This document shows, in pieces, positions 16,160 through 25,760 of a stretch of 57,086 nt of DNA; the first letter of the stretch is position 1, and each line of letters starts with the position of its first letter. This stretch comes from Methanobacterium sp. (lineage in GTDB: Archaea > Methanobacteriota > Methanobacteria > Methanobacteriales > Methanobacteriaceae). Location of the stretch: the NCBI GenBank assembly GCA_030017655.1, contig JASEIM010000013.1:1-57086 (forward strand), given 5' to 3'. Position numbers and translations under genes: made by a program. Below the pieces are notes generated by a model that had not been told where the DNA came from, did not search any database, and saw only the letters and a program-made list of their open reading frames with translations.

Positions 16160-17491
16160 TTACCGCATCATCTGTCTCATCATCTGTCCCAGTGGACCGC
16201 CCATTTTCCGTTTACCAAAACCTTTCATGGCTTTTTTGGTAACATTATAGTATTTGAGCAGCTCTTTGACATCCTCATTCCGCATACCTGATCCCTTTGC
16301 AATCCTTTTTACCCGGGATTGCTTTATAACTTCGGGATGTGTGAGCTCATATTCTGTCATGGAGTCCATCATGATTTTATATCTGCCCAGTTTCTCTTCT
16401 GTCACCTGAGAAGCGTTTTTAGGGAGTTTTCCACCCATTCCCGGAATCATATTCATAACCTGCTGCATCGGCCCCATTTTATTCATCATTTCAAATTGAG
16501 AATACATTTCTTTAAGGGTAAATTTACCACTTAACATGGCTTCCATTGCATCTGCATCTACATCCTCTTCTGCAATCTCTTCTGCCTTTTCAATAAGAGA
16601 TTTAATGTCACCCATTCCAAGGAGTCTTGAAATAAACCTTTCAGGATCAAACGCCTCAAAATCATCGACTCTTTCACCGGTACCAATGAACTTGATGGGA
16701 GCACCAATTTCTGAAACAGCAGATAATGCTCCACCACCTTTTGCAGAACCATCAAGCTTTGTTATAATAATAGAACCCACATCAGTTGCTTTATTAAATG
16801 CCTGGGCCTGATCTTTCGCCTGCTGACCTATAGTACCATCAATAACCAGTATAACTTCATTAGGCTCTACAATCGAAGATATTTGTTCCATCTCATCAAG
16901 AAGGTCCTTCTCCTCTTTGTGACGTCCAGCAGTATCTATAATTATTAAATCCTGCTTTTTAAACTCTGCAAGACCTTTTCTTGCAAGATCAAGGGCATCC
17001 TTATTTTCTGGATCACCGTATAAAGGTACATTCATACCTTCAGTTAACTGCCTGAGCTGTTCATACGCGGCAGGCCTCCAGGTGTCTGTGCTAATAACAG
17101 CAGGGTTGAAACCTTTTTTCTGGAGATATTTTGCAAGTTTACCAATAGTAGTAGTTTTACCGCTACCCTGTAGACCTACAAACAGTATTTTATAAGGTTT
17201 AGTGTCAATTTCAACCTCTTCGGCTTTTTTACCTATAAGATTTACCAGTTCTTCATAAACTATGGTTATAATATATTCTCTGGGTGTAATTCCTTTAGGG
17301 GGTTCTTCTTTAAGTGCCCTCTCTTCTATTGTTTTTGATAAATTTAAAACAAGCTTAATATTAACATCTGATTGGATTAAAGCCCTTTGTATATCCTTTA
17401 TAACCTCTTTAACTACTTCTTCATCGATTATGGGCATACCGGCTAATTTTTTCATTGTTTTAGTCAAGTTTTTACCTAAGTTGCCTAACAT
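16160..17491 (-). CDS. srp54: Signal recognition particle 54 kDa protein
   Basis: 443 residues. The N domain (1-90) is followed by the G domain with P-loop GLQGSGKTTTIGKLA (about 106-120), DTWRPAAYEQLRQL (about 135-148), DTAGRH (about 184-189) and TKLDGSAKGGG (about 243-253), then a Met-rich M domain (FEMMNKMGPMQQVMNMIPGMGG) ending GPLGQMMRQMMR. It binds 7S RNA and signal sequences and targets ribosomes to the membrane by GTP hydrolysis with FtsY. GAGGCAG precedes the ATG. Confidence 0.97.
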   Translation of the reverse strand: MLGNLGKNLTKTMKKLAGMPIIDEEVVKEVIKDIQRALIQSDVNIKLVLNLSKTIEERALKEEPPKGITPREYIITIVYEELVNLIGKKAEEVEIDTKPYKILFVGLQGSGKTTTIGKLAKYLQKKGFNPAVISTDTWRPAAYEQLRQLTEGMNVPLYGDPENKDALDLARKGLAEFKKQDLIIIDTAGRHKEEKDLLDEMEQISSIVEPNEVILVIDGTIGQQAKDQAQAFNKATDVGSIIITKLDGSAKGGGALSAVSEIGAPIKFIGTGERVDDFEAFDPERFISRLLGMGDIKSLIEKAEEIAEEDVDADAMEAMLSGKFTLKEMYSQFEMMNKMGPMQQVMNMIPGMGGKLPKNASQVTEEKLGRYKIMMDSMTEYELTHPEVIKQSRVKRIAKGSGMRNEDVKELLKYYNVTKKAMKGFGKRKMGGPLGQMMRQMMR

Positions 17492-17663
17492 GATCTGCCT
17501 CGATAAATTTTATAAAAATAATTTGAAAATCAATATCAAATACTATTATTAAATATACTTCTTGTTATAAAAATATCTTTGTATCATTTATGATTTTAGT
17601 TGAAGATGGATCCATTTTTAAGTTAAAATATGTTTTTATATCAAATTTTAAGGGAATGATAAA

Positions 17664-18230
17664 ATGCTGGACATACTTAAAAAAACACTAATAGAATCGC
17701 CTGTAGTAAAAAAAGGCGAATACGACTATTTTATACATCCAATAACTGATGGCATTATGCTTGTTGAGCCTGATCTTTTAAGGGAAGTATCTAATGCCAT
17801 TAAAGAGGTTGCAGATTTAAAAGTTGATAAAATTGTCTGTATGGAAGCCATGGGAATCCATATCGCTACTGCACTCTCCCTTGAAACAAATATTCCATTT
17901 GTAGTTGTCAGAAAACGCTGTTATGGTCTGAATAATGAAGTTGCAGTTCACCAAGTTACAGGGTACAGTGAATGCGAACTCTATATCAACGGGATTAGAA
18001 AAGGAGACAGAATACTGGTAGTTGATGATGTTGTAAGTACAGGTGGAACTATGATGGCAGTTCTAAATGCTTTAGAGAGCTCTGGAGTTGAAATTGCAGA
18101 TATCGTCGCCGTTGTGGAAAAGGGAGATGGAAAAGCCAGGATTAAAAAAGAAACAGGACACGAAGTTAAAACCCTCATAAAAGTGGATGTAGTGGACGGA
18201 AAAGTGGTTATAAAAGATAGCGTGCTCTAA
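17664..18230 (+). CDS. hpt: Hypoxanthine/guanine phosphoribosyltransferase, archaeal type
   Basis: 188 residues. The phosphoribosyltransferase fold is marked by the PRPP motif ILVVDDVVSTGGTMMAVL (about 117-134), and by MEAMGIHIATALS and PFVVVRKRCYGL upstream. Archaeal members salvage hypoxanthine and guanine to IMP and GMP. A good ribosome site (AAGGGA) and a TATA-like TTTTTATAT just upstream suggest a short leader. It is followed 24 bp later by dph2 and may be co-transcribed with it. Confidence 0.9.
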   Translation: MLDILKKTLIESPVVKKGEYDYFIHPITDGIMLVEPDLLREVSNAIKEVADLKVDKIVCMEAMGIHIATALSLETNIPFVVVRKRCYGLNNEVAVHQVTGYSECELYINGIRKGDRILVVDDVVSTGGTMMAVLNALESSGVEIADIVAVVEKGDGKARIKKETGHEVKTLIKVDVVDGKVVIKDSVL

Positions 18231-18254
18231 TTAAAAAATAGATAGTGTGTGATA

Positions 18255-19259
18255 ATGCTTAATTATGATTTCAGGCTTGATGAAGTTATTGGAAAAATAA
18301 AGGAAATGAATGCGAAAGCTGTTGGAATACAGTTTCCTGAAGGTCTTAAAATTCATGCAACCAATGTTGCAGAAAAAATAGAAAATGAAACTGATGCATT
18401 GGTGCTTATTGCAGGAGATCCCTGTTATGGTGCATGCGACGTTTCAGATACTCATATGGAAGGTCTTGTTGATTTAATAGTGCATTTTGGGCATATTGAA
18501 TTTCCAATCCATTATAAAGTACCTGTTCTTTTTATTGAGGCATACTCAAAAATTGATGTAATGAATGCAGTTAAAAATAGTCTTGAATTACTTAAAGACT
18601 ATAAAAAAATTGGCCTTGTAACTACAATTCAGCATTTAAACCTCATTACCCAGATAAAAGATTTATTAATTGAAAATGAAAAAGAAGTGCTAATGAAGGA
18701 AGGCGCAGGGACAAAAGAAGGCCAGGTACTTGGCTGCAACTTCTCAGCAATAAAAGATATCGATGCAGATGCATTTTTATATGTTGGAAGCGGAAATTTC
18801 CATGCCCTTGGAATAACACTTTTTACAGAAAAGCCCGTTTTTATAGCAGACCCCTATATTAACGAGGTAAGGACTATCGATGAATTTAAGGATAAAATAC
18901 TTAGGACACGGTTTGCAAAGATAATAAAAGCTGAAGAAGCAAACAAATTCGGCATTGTTGTATCATCAAAAAGAGGTCAATTCAGATTAGACCTTGCCAG
19001 GAAAATAAAGGACATGTTAGAAGAAGAAAATAAGGAAGCATTCATAATAATGCTCGATAACATTTCTCCAGATCTATTACTTCCATATATGGATTTAGAT
19101 GCATTTGTTATAACCGCATGTCCGCGTGTAGCCATAGATGATGCTAATATGTATAAAAAGCCCCTTCTGACTCCAAAAGAACTGGAAATTGTTCTGGGTA
19201 AAAGGAAATGGGAAGATTATAAAATAGATGAAATTCAACATATAAATGAAAACTATTAA
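18255..19259 (+). CDS. dph2: Diphthamide biosynthesis enzyme Dph2
   Basis: About 334 residues from the ATG at 18255, which is preceded by GTGAT; a GTG at 18249 is in frame but part of that site. Three separated cysteines, GDPCYGACD (about 55-63), LGCNF (about 161) and TACPR (about 285), are the ligands of the radical-AdoMet-like [4Fe-4S] cluster of archaeal Dph2. The enzyme transfers the 3-amino-3-carboxypropyl group of AdoMet to the His of elongation factor 2, the first step of diphthamide synthesis. Confidence 0.93.
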   Translation: MLNYDFRLDEVIGKIKEMNAKAVGIQFPEGLKIHATNVAEKIENETDALVLIAGDPCYGACDVSDTHMEGLVDLIVHFGHIEFPIHYKVPVLFIEAYSKIDVMNAVKNSLELLKDYKKIGLVTTIQHLNLITQIKDLLIENEKEVLMKEGAGTKEGQVLGCNFSAIKDIDADAFLYVGSGNFHALGITLFTEKPVFIADPYINEVRTIDEFKDKILRTRFAKIIKAEEANKFGIVVSSKRGQFRLDLARKIKDMLEEENKEAFIIMLDNISPDLLLPYMDLDAFVITACPRVAIDDANMYKKPLLTPKELEIVLGKRKWEDYKIDEIQHINENY

Positions 19260-19356
19260 TATAACATAACATTGATATTTGTTCATTAAATATAATTTTC
19301 AAAAAACAAACAAAGGAAAATAAAGAATTTTTACTTGTTTTAAATGAGGTGAATTA

Positions 19357-19926
19357 ATGAAAGCTAAATCAGGAGATTTTGTTTTACCTGGCGACGTTTT
19401 AGGGGTCACTGAAGAATTTGTTCCATCAGAATGGACCTATGAAGAGGAAGGGAAGATAAAATCACTGGTCGTTGGAACAGTTTCCATTGACGAAAGGAAT
19501 AAAAAAATAGCCATAGTCCCTAAAACAGGCACTCCACCACTTTTAGAGGTTGGAAAGCTCATAGTTGGGGAAGTAACAGATGTAAGAGGCCAGAGAGTTT
19601 CAGTAAAAATAAATAAGATTAAAGGAGAAGAGAGAGACCTTGTAACATCATTTGTTGGAGGTATACATATCTCACAGGCACAAAAAGGTTACCTGGCTAA
19701 ATTAAGCGAGGCCTTTAGAATAGGAGATATAGTCCAGGGAAAGGTTACAAAAATTATAGGACTCGATAACGTTGATCTTACAACTGCAGATGAGGATATG
19801 GGTGTTTTAAAGGCAATGTGCACAAATTGCAGGCACTATATGGTAAAAATAGGTAAGAATGAAGTGCAATGCCTGAACTGCGGTAGAAAAGAAAAAAGAA
19901 AACTTTCTGAAAATTATGAGGGTTAA
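19357..19926 (+). CDS. csl4: Exosome RNA-binding subunit Csl4
   Basis: 189 residues. The N-terminal barrel (KSGDFVLPGDVLGVTEEF) is followed by an S1 domain (about 65-145; VGEVTDVRGQRVSVKI...FRIGDIVQGKVTKI) and a zinc ribbon CTNCRHYMVKIGKNEVQCLNCGRKEKRKL (about 152-180). It caps the archaeal RNA exosome with Rrp4 and helps bring in substrates. GAGGTGA precedes the ATG. T-rich tracts just after the stop (19935-19962) could end transcription, leaving the adhesin-like gene as a separate unit. Confidence 0.93.
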   Translation: MKAKSGDFVLPGDVLGVTEEFVPSEWTYEEEGKIKSLVVGTVSIDERNKKIAIVPKTGTPPLLEVGKLIVGEVTDVRGQRVSVKINKIKGEERDLVTSFVGGIHISQAQKGYLAKLSEAFRIGDIVQGKVTKIIGLDNVDLTTADEDMGVLKAMCTNCRHYMVKIGKNEVQCLNCGRKEKRKLSENYEG

Positions 19927-20687
19927 ATCCCTTAATTTCTTTTTATTTTAACTCTTTTTTTGCTATTCACGGGTTTGGATTAGATTTTACATAGATAATG
20001 ATTGGAAAAAATCCATCTTCTAACAAATATTAATAATACTATCAAAATTAACACTAATACTATAAATTTTTACTTTATAATTTAAAATCACTGTTTTTGT
20101 ATATTAATATCTTTATTATAATTGCTTTCTACTTTATTTACCTATATTTTATTGTTTATTTAGAAAAGGAGTATTAGGGATATGCTCTATTTATATTTTA
20201 TAATATTTTGGATGGCGTTCATAATTGAAATGATTATAGGATTCTTTTATGATAAAAAAACATCCTGAAAAGAATTTATTAAAAAATTGCATTTAATTGA
20301 TTTATTAGCAATTTTATCTATGCTTATGAGCATAATGGAGCATATGAGCATATATTAACTATTTTTTTAGTTTATAATTTATTTTATGCATATATTAACA
20401 AATATTATAGAAATTTATAATTTTTTGTTTTATTATCCTGTAATTTAATGTTTAAAGTTATTTATATTTCATAATAAAATATAATACTAAATCTTAACTG
20501 TATTATTTTAGTAAAATATTAATATAAGTTATAAATAACAATTTTTTTATATAATAAGTAATACTATAGAATAATTTAGATAATATAGGTTTAATTTAAT
20601 CTAAATTAACTTTTAGAGGTGTATAATAAACTTAAATTTCAAATAATATTCAGAAATTAAATTAATAAATTTAAAGGAGGTGAAAAA
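19927..20687. other. Long AT-rich gap upstream of the adhesin-like gene
   Basis: About 760 bp of very AT-rich DNA. It holds T-rich tracts near 19935-19962 (possible terminator of csl4), a 12-bp direct repeat GCATATATTAAC at 20348-20359 and 20388-20399, and two ATGAGCATA copies just before the first. A 28-codon frame at 20182-20268 encodes one hydrophobic helix and has AGGAG nearby, but it is too short to call. Repeated TATA-like elements could serve regulated expression of the surface protein. Confidence 0.4.
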
Positions 20688-20690
20688 ATA
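20674..20690 (+). promoter_or_regulatory. Ribosome binding site pointing to an ATA start codon
   Basis: AAAGGAGGTG (20674-20682 region) followed by five A residues and ATA at 20688-20690. No ATG, GTG or TTG in the same frame lies at a workable distance, and the codons after ATA encode a basic signal-peptide n-region. Either AUA is used as start or the start codon has mutated. Confidence 0.6.
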
Positions 20691-23276
20691 AGAAAACAGA
20701 AGATTACCAGTAAAATCAAGTTTTTTATTCCCATAATGCTTATAATGTCAGTTTTATTTTTTTGTATGGGTACTATCTCTGCTAATGAAGTTTATGTAAA
20801 TATTACTGGAAACGATGATACTGGAGATGGTAGTGCAGGGAATCCATATTTCACCATACAGAAAGGTATAAGTTCAATTCAAGATAATGGAACACTAAAA
20901 ATTGGTAACGGAATATATGGCGGAGTAAACAACACTAACATAACTATCGATAGGAACATGAGCATTATTGGTGAAAGCCAGGCTGGAACCATTTTAGACG
21001 GGGAAAATCTTAGCAGAATATTTTTTATTCAATCTGGAGTGAATGTCAGTATATGTAATTTAACATTCATTAATGGAAACAACACCGGTGGTGGAGCCAT
21101 TCAAAATAATGGTACTTTAACTGTAAATAACTGTAAATTCACTAGCAATACTGCAGGTTGGAATGGTACAAATACAAATTTTGGTGGAGCTATTAATAAT
21201 CAAGGAACTTTAACTGTGAATAACAGCATGTTCAATAACAACGATGCACGTGTAGGGGGAGCTATTTATAATTCTCCAGATGCTACCTTGAACGTGAATA
21301 ACAGCGTATTCACCAATAATGCGGGGAAACTAGGGGGGGCTATTTATAATCATGGTACCTCATTTGTAAAAAGCAGCACTTTCACAAATAACACTGCACA
21401 GAGGGGCGGCGCCATCTTCAACTTAAATTACGATCAATTGTTAAATATTGATAACTGCGTATTCACCGACAACAACGCCACATATAATTATGGCGGAGCA
21501 ATTTACAACAACGAAGGTAATGTGACTGTAACCGGCAGTAATTTCACAAACAACAGTGCACCTGAAAGGGGTGGAGCAGTCTACAACATGGATATTTTGA
21601 ATGTGATGGGCTGTACATTCATAAATAACACTGCAAATAACGGCGGTGCTATCTATAGCCGTCTGGGTACATTAACTGTTACAAACAGCACTTTCACTGA
21701 TAACAGCGCCATTTCTGGCGGTGCTATCTACAATACTCGTACATTAACTGTTACAAACAGCACTTTCACAACTAACTCGGCAGAGGAAGGCGGTTCTATC
21801 TACAATACTGGTGATTTGGCCATTTCAGGAAGCACATTTACAGGTAACACTGCAGATTATGGTGGGGCCATCCTGAATGATGGTACTCTGAATATATCCA
21901 GTAACAGCATATTCAACAACAACATTGCACAGTGGTATGGTGGGGCCATCTGCAATGGTGGTACTTTAAATATTTCAGATAGTACATTCACAGGCAATTC
22001 CGTACAAATTTTAAATTGGAGTGCAGGTGGAGCTATCTACAATTACGGTAGTTTAATCATATCTGGCAGTAAGTTCACAGACAACACTTCACAGGGTGCC
22101 GGTGGGGCCATCTGCAATCAGGGTAATGGTTTGGCCATTTCAGGAATCATGTTTACAGGTAACAATGCACGTGGTGATGGTGGAGCTATCTACAACTATG
22201 ATAGTATTTTAATAGTGACTAACTCTACATTCATAAATAACACTGCACAGGCGGGTGGAGCCATCTGGAATTATGGCGGTGATATTACTTCAAGGATCAT
22301 TAAATTCAACCGTATTATTGGAAACAACCCAGATAACAGTGAAATTTACTGTGAATATGGAACAATGGATGCCACACTCAACTGGTGGGGTTCAAATTCA
22401 AGTCCTGCCGGAAAAATATCAACCGGAACTCGAGGAATTGTGCTTTTTGATCCATGGATTGTACTAACCATCACTGCAAACCCTACAACTATCAATAACG
22501 GCGGCATTTCACAAATTACAGCAGATTTACTGCATGATTCAGACGGTATTTACCATAACCCTTCAGATGGACACGTACCAGACATACCAGTAACATTGAC
22601 CATACTCTGGGGAAGTTTTGAAAATCCTGCAATCAATCATTCAATCACATTAAACACCATAGGAGGCATTATTACAGCTATTTTCTATGCAAATGAAGGA
22701 GCAGTTAATCCATTATTCAATCCGGTTAGAATCAATGCCACTGCCGATGGTTATACAACAAATAATGCCGAATCTGCTTATATTACAATCAACAAAGCTG
22801 CAGACCTGTACATCAAAATAACAAGCGATAAAAAGAACCCTAAAGTAGGCGAAACATTCACAATAACCTACAAGCTCGGAAACAAAGGACCTGATGCAGC
22901 AGAGAATGTTACAATAACAATACCATTACCACAAAGCTTTGAATTAATCAGTATTAGCGGTGATGGTAACTGGACTTACAATGCAGCAACAAGAACAATA
23001 ACATGGACTCTAGAAAATGTTCCAAAAGGAGATCCATACCTTTACATCTCAGGTAAGTTAATCAGGGCTGGAACTTATATATTTAGTTCATCTATCTCTT
23101 CAGAGACTTACAATATTAACAGTCAAGGTGTAACTCCGTTAACAATCAATGCAGCATCAGAAGCTAAAGCAGCGACTGAAACAGTAAGAATGCAGGAAAC
23201 AGGATTACCAGTAAGCTATTTAACACTGGCTATTTTAAGTTTGTTCAGCGGATTTTTAGTATCAAAAAGAAAATAA
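20688..23276 (+). CDS. Adhesin-like surface protein: right-handed beta-helix repeats, DUF11 domain and C-terminal anchor
   Basis: About 862 residues if started at the ATA codon at 20688, five bases after a near-perfect ribosome site (AAAGGAGGTG); this restores a normal signal peptide (RKQKITSKIKFF..., then hydrophobic to GTISA). The first ATG (20736) has no ribosome site and would drop the basic n-region. Sixteen GGAIYN-type turns (about residues 120-535) spaced about 25-30 residues predict a parallel beta-helix as in methanobacterial adhesin-like proteins. A DUF11-type domain (ADLYIKITSDKKNPKVGETFTITYKLGNKGPDAAENVTITI) follows, then a C-terminal membrane helix ending SKRK. It is inserted between csl4 and rpoL. 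Confidence 0.9.
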   Translation: MRKQKITSKIKFFIPIMLIMSVLFFCMGTISANEVYVNITGNDDTGDGSAGNPYFTIQKGISSIQDNGTLKIGNGIYGGVNNTNITIDRNMSIIGESQAGTILDGENLSRIFFIQSGVNVSICNLTFINGNNTGGGAIQNNGTLTVNNCKFTSNTAGWNGTNTNFGGAINNQGTLTVNNSMFNNNDARVGGAIYNSPDATLNVNNSVFTNNAGKLGGAIYNHGTSFVKSSTFTNNTAQRGGAIFNLNYDQLLNIDNCVFTDNNATYNYGGAIYNNEGNVTVTGSNFTNNSAPERGGAVYNMDILNVMGCTFINNTANNGGAIYSRLGTLTVTNSTFTDNSAISGGAIYNTRTLTVTNSTFTTNSAEEGGSIYNTGDLAISGSTFTGNTADYGGAILNDGTLNISSNSIFNNNIAQWYGGAICNGGTLNISDSTFTGNSVQILNWSAGGAIYNYGSLIISGSKFTDNTSQGAGGAICNQGNGLAISGIMFTGNNARGDGGAIYNYDSILIVTNSTFINNTAQAGGAIWNYGGDITSRIIKFNRIIGNNPDNSEIYCEYGTMDATLNWWGSNSSPAGKISTGTRGIVLFDPWIVLTITANPTTINNGGISQITADLLHDSDGIYHNPSDGHVPDIPVTLTILWGSFENPAINHSITLNTIGGIITAIFYANEGAVNPLFNPVRINATADGYTTNNAESAYITINKAADLYIKITSDKKNPKVGETFTITYKLGNKGPDAAENVTITIPLPQSFELISISGDGNWTYNAATRTITWTLENVPKGDPYLYISGKLIRAGTYIFSSSISSETYNINSQGVTPLTINAASEAKAATETVRMQETGLPVSYLTLAILSLFSGFLVSKRK

Positions 23277-23431
23277 ATCCTCTTATTTTATTTTTTTTAG
23301 AATTATCTCCAATTCCTTTGATATTCGATATGCTAATTCTAATACCAGTATAAACATCTAATGTGTAATGCTGGAAAATTACCAATGCAACATTAATAAT
23401 TAATGAAAAACAGTATTCATATGGTGATAAT

Positions 23432-23782
23432 ATGAAAGTTAAATACGCTACCATGATAGTTAAGGATATGGATGAGTCAATTAAATTCTATAGGGATGTT
23501 ATGGGGTTTGAAATAGACAGTCAATACGATCTCGGACCAGCAGGAGAAATCACATTACTTAAAGGTGAAGGAGAAACTATGGTAGAAATCATTAAAAATC
23601 CAGTTGATGAACCGGGGCTATTTTCAATAGGAATGGATGTTGAAAACATAAACGATACAATCAAAGAACTTAAAGCAAAAGGTGCTAAAGTCACAATGGA
23701 ACCCACACAGATAACAGTTGGACATCTTGCATTTATAGAAGACCCAAATGGAGTCCGAATAGCGTTAATTCAACACAATTAA
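23432..23782 (+). CDS. VOC (glyoxalase/dioxygenase superfamily) protein
   Basis: 116 residues. The paired beta-alpha-beta-beta-beta units show YATMIVKDMDESIKFYRDVMGFEI (about 5-28) and, in the second half, VENINDTIKELKAKGAKVTMEP...HLAFIEDPNGVRIALIQ (about 69-114). The final Glu/Asp-Pro-Asn-Gly motif is typical. Metal ligands may include His at about 96 and the Glu near 101-112. Substrate unknown. GGTGAT precedes the ATG. It stands alone after the adhesin-like gene. Confidence 0.88.
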   Translation: MKVKYATMIVKDMDESIKFYRDVMGFEIDSQYDLGPAGEITLLKGEGETMVEIIKNPVDEPGLFSIGMDVENINDTIKELKAKGAKVTMEPTQITVGHLAFIEDPNGVRIALIQHN

Positions 23783-24266
23783 TCCTTACTGCATATCCAC
23801 TGTAAAAATAAGCTCTTTTTTAATTATACCAGCACCCCTCATATATCACTAATTTCAGACCAATTTGAACTCCTTTTTCCTCAAATTTATTATTTTTAAA
23901 TGTTTGTTAGAGAATCATTATGCTTATATGTCTATTATTTTGATCATATTGCAGGAATAGGCCGATAATTACGCTAAAAATGAATATAAAAGGTTATACT
24001 GGGTATAGGAGATTATTTGCCTAAATAGATATCGATATATTTAATGGGTAAATTATTTTGTAAAAATAATTAAAGGTATAAAAAATAAGTGCTTGATGTA
24101 AAATTTTCTTAATATAAATCTAAACCTTAATATATGATTTCATATTATACTTACTAAATGATATAAAAAGTGGAGTATAATATACTATTTTTAACATGAT
24201 ATTTACGAACTTATCAGTAAAAAAGCTAGGTAAAATGAAAGATTTTAACACTTTATGAGGGATAAA
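23783..24266. other. AT-rich gap before rpoL
   Basis: About 480 bp without a credible gene on either strand. It has several TATA-like stretches (for example TATATTTAATGGG near 24031 and GATATAAAAAGTGG near 24162) that could form the promoter of the rpoL transcript. No structured RNA was recognised. Confidence 0.35.
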
Positions 24267-24530
24267 ATGAAGATTTTAAAGAATACTAAGACTGAACTTG
24301 AAATTGAGATTACAGGCGAAACTCATTCATTATGCAACGCATTAAGAAAAACAATAATGGAAGATAAAAGCGTGGAATCAGCCGCATACGTGATAGACCA
24401 TCCAATTGTAGGGGAGCCTGTATTGTATATTAAGGGTAAAAACCCAAAAAAATCGCTTCAAAAAGCTGCAGAAACATTAATGTCACAATGTAATGAATTT
24501 AAAGGCCTAATAGAGGCTTCAGAAAAATAA
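24267..24530 (+). CDS. rpoL: DNA-directed RNA polymerase subunit L (Rpb11)
   Basis: About 87 residues from the ATG at 24267; the in-frame ATG at 24255 overlaps the ribosome site GAGGGAT. The Rpb11/AC19 signature ITGETHSLCNALRKTIMEDKSVESAAYVIDHPIVGEPVLYIK is complete. RpoL forms the assembly heterodimer with RpoD (Rpb3). It starts a plus-strand run of information-processing genes. Confidence 0.95.
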   Translation: MKILKNTKTELEIEITGETHSLCNALRKTIMEDKSVESAAYVIDHPIVGEPVLYIKGKNPKKSLQKAAETLMSQCNEFKGLIEASEK

Positions 24531-24558
24531 TTAATATTTTTGCCCATTAATTTTTAAG

Positions 24559-25155
24559 ATGAAAAATAAAAAATTCAGGAAAATCAAGCAGGAAATAAGG
24601 ATTTTAGGCATTGACGATGCCCCATTCCCTCCACATACTCAGAATAAGGTAATGCTGATTGGCACTGTTTTTAGGGGAGGAACATGGCTTGATGGAGTCC
24701 TCAGGACTTATATTTCAGGCGATGGGAACGATTCAACTGCAGAAATCATCAATATGGTAAATAACACCAGACATAAAGACCAGATCGGAGTCATCATGCT
24801 TGATGGGATTACTTTTGGTGGATTTAACGTTGCTAATGTAAGGGAAATCTTTGAAAAAACAGAAATTCCGGTCATCGTTATTATGAGGAAATTCCCCGAC
24901 TTCGATAAAATTAAAAGAGCTCTTTTGAGGTTTGAAGACTATGAAAAGAGATGGAATTACATTCTAAACGCAGGTAAAGTTTATAAAATCCAGAATAAAG
25001 AACCGATATATATCCAGATATGTGGAATCGATTTAGAAGATGCAGAAGAAATTGTGAGCCTTTCCACAACAAGGAGCGCGATACCTGAGCCAATAAGGGC
25101 CGCTCATTTAATAGCCGCAGGGGTGGAGACTGGAGAATCTAAAGGAAGCGCTTAA
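24559..25155 (+). CDS. DUF99/UPF0215 family protein (endonuclease V-like fold)
   Basis: 198 residues. The start RILGIDDAPFPPHTQNKVMLIGTVFRGGTWLDGVLRT, the middle IGVIMLDGITFGGFNVANVREIFEKTEIPVIVIMRKFPD and the end RSAIPEPIRAAHLIAAGVETGESKG are typical of archaeal DUF99. The fold is related to endonuclease V, with the Asp of GIDD (about 18-19) and Asp of MLDG (about 78) in catalytic positions, but activity is not established. It begins 28 bp after rpoL without a clear ribosome site. Confidence 0.88.
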   Translation: MKNKKFRKIKQEIRILGIDDAPFPPHTQNKVMLIGTVFRGGTWLDGVLRTYISGDGNDSTAEIINMVNNTRHKDQIGVIMLDGITFGGFNVANVREIFEKTEIPVIVIMRKFPDFDKIKRALLRFEDYEKRWNYILNAGKVYKIQNKEPIYIQICGIDLEDAEEIVSLSTTRSAIPEPIRAAHLIAAGVETGESKGSA

Positions 25156-25184
25156 TTTATTTTAATGAACCAGGAGAGTTTAAA

Positions 25185-25613
25185 TTGCATGAAAATCCTT
25201 CTTTAACCGTAGATGCAGTAATAATCTGTGAAAATAACGAAATAGCACTGATTAAACGAAAAAATGATCCCTACAAGGATTCATGGGCATTACCCGGAGG
25301 ATTTGTTGAATACGGCGAAACTGTAGAATCAGCAGTTTTAAGAGAGGTAAAAGAAGAAACCGGCCTTGAAGTTGACTTGGTAACAATGGTGGGTGTTTAC
25401 TCTGATCCAGATCGAGATCCAAGAGGGCACACAGTTACAATATGTTATCTTGCAAAAAAAGTTGGAGGAAACTTGAAAGCAGATACAGATGCTTCCAAAG
25501 CAAACTGTTTCAAAAAGGATGAAATTTCAGGGTTAAAACTTGCATTTGACCATGATTTTATTTTAAAAGATGCATTTAAACTCTTAGAAAACGAAAATGA
25601 AGTTTTAATTTAA
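25185..25613 (+). CDS. Nudix hydrolase
   Basis: 142 residues from a TTG start at 25185 with AGGAGAG six bases upstream; no in-frame ATG fits. The Nudix box GGFVEYGETVESAVLREVKEETGLEV (about 39-64) has all catalytic Glu residues. The frame around it (LTVDAVIICENNEIALIKRKNDPYKDSWALPGG) resembles ADP-ribose pyrophosphatase and dNTP-cleaning types. Exact substrate unknown. It is 29 bp after the DUF99 gene and may share its transcript. Confidence 0.92.
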   Translation: MHENPSLTVDAVIICENNEIALIKRKNDPYKDSWALPGGFVEYGETVESAVLREVKEETGLEVDLVTMVGVYSDPDRDPRGHTVTICYLAKKVGGNLKADTDASKANCFKKDEISGLKLAFDHDFILKDAFKLLENENEVLI

Positions 25614-25760
25614 AATGAAATTTTTGAATTAATGACTGCCAAATCAGACAAAATTTATAAGTATTAAGAAACAATTTTTTTAAAATTACAATTAATTATC
25701 ATTATTTATCAAATAGATAACTCAACTCACTATTATCAATATAGATCAGGGAGGATTTTA

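Noticed and set aside
20182..20268. 28-codon frame encoding one hydrophobic helix
   Set aside because: AT-rich region makes such frames common; only AGGAG nearby supports it, which is not enough for a gene call.
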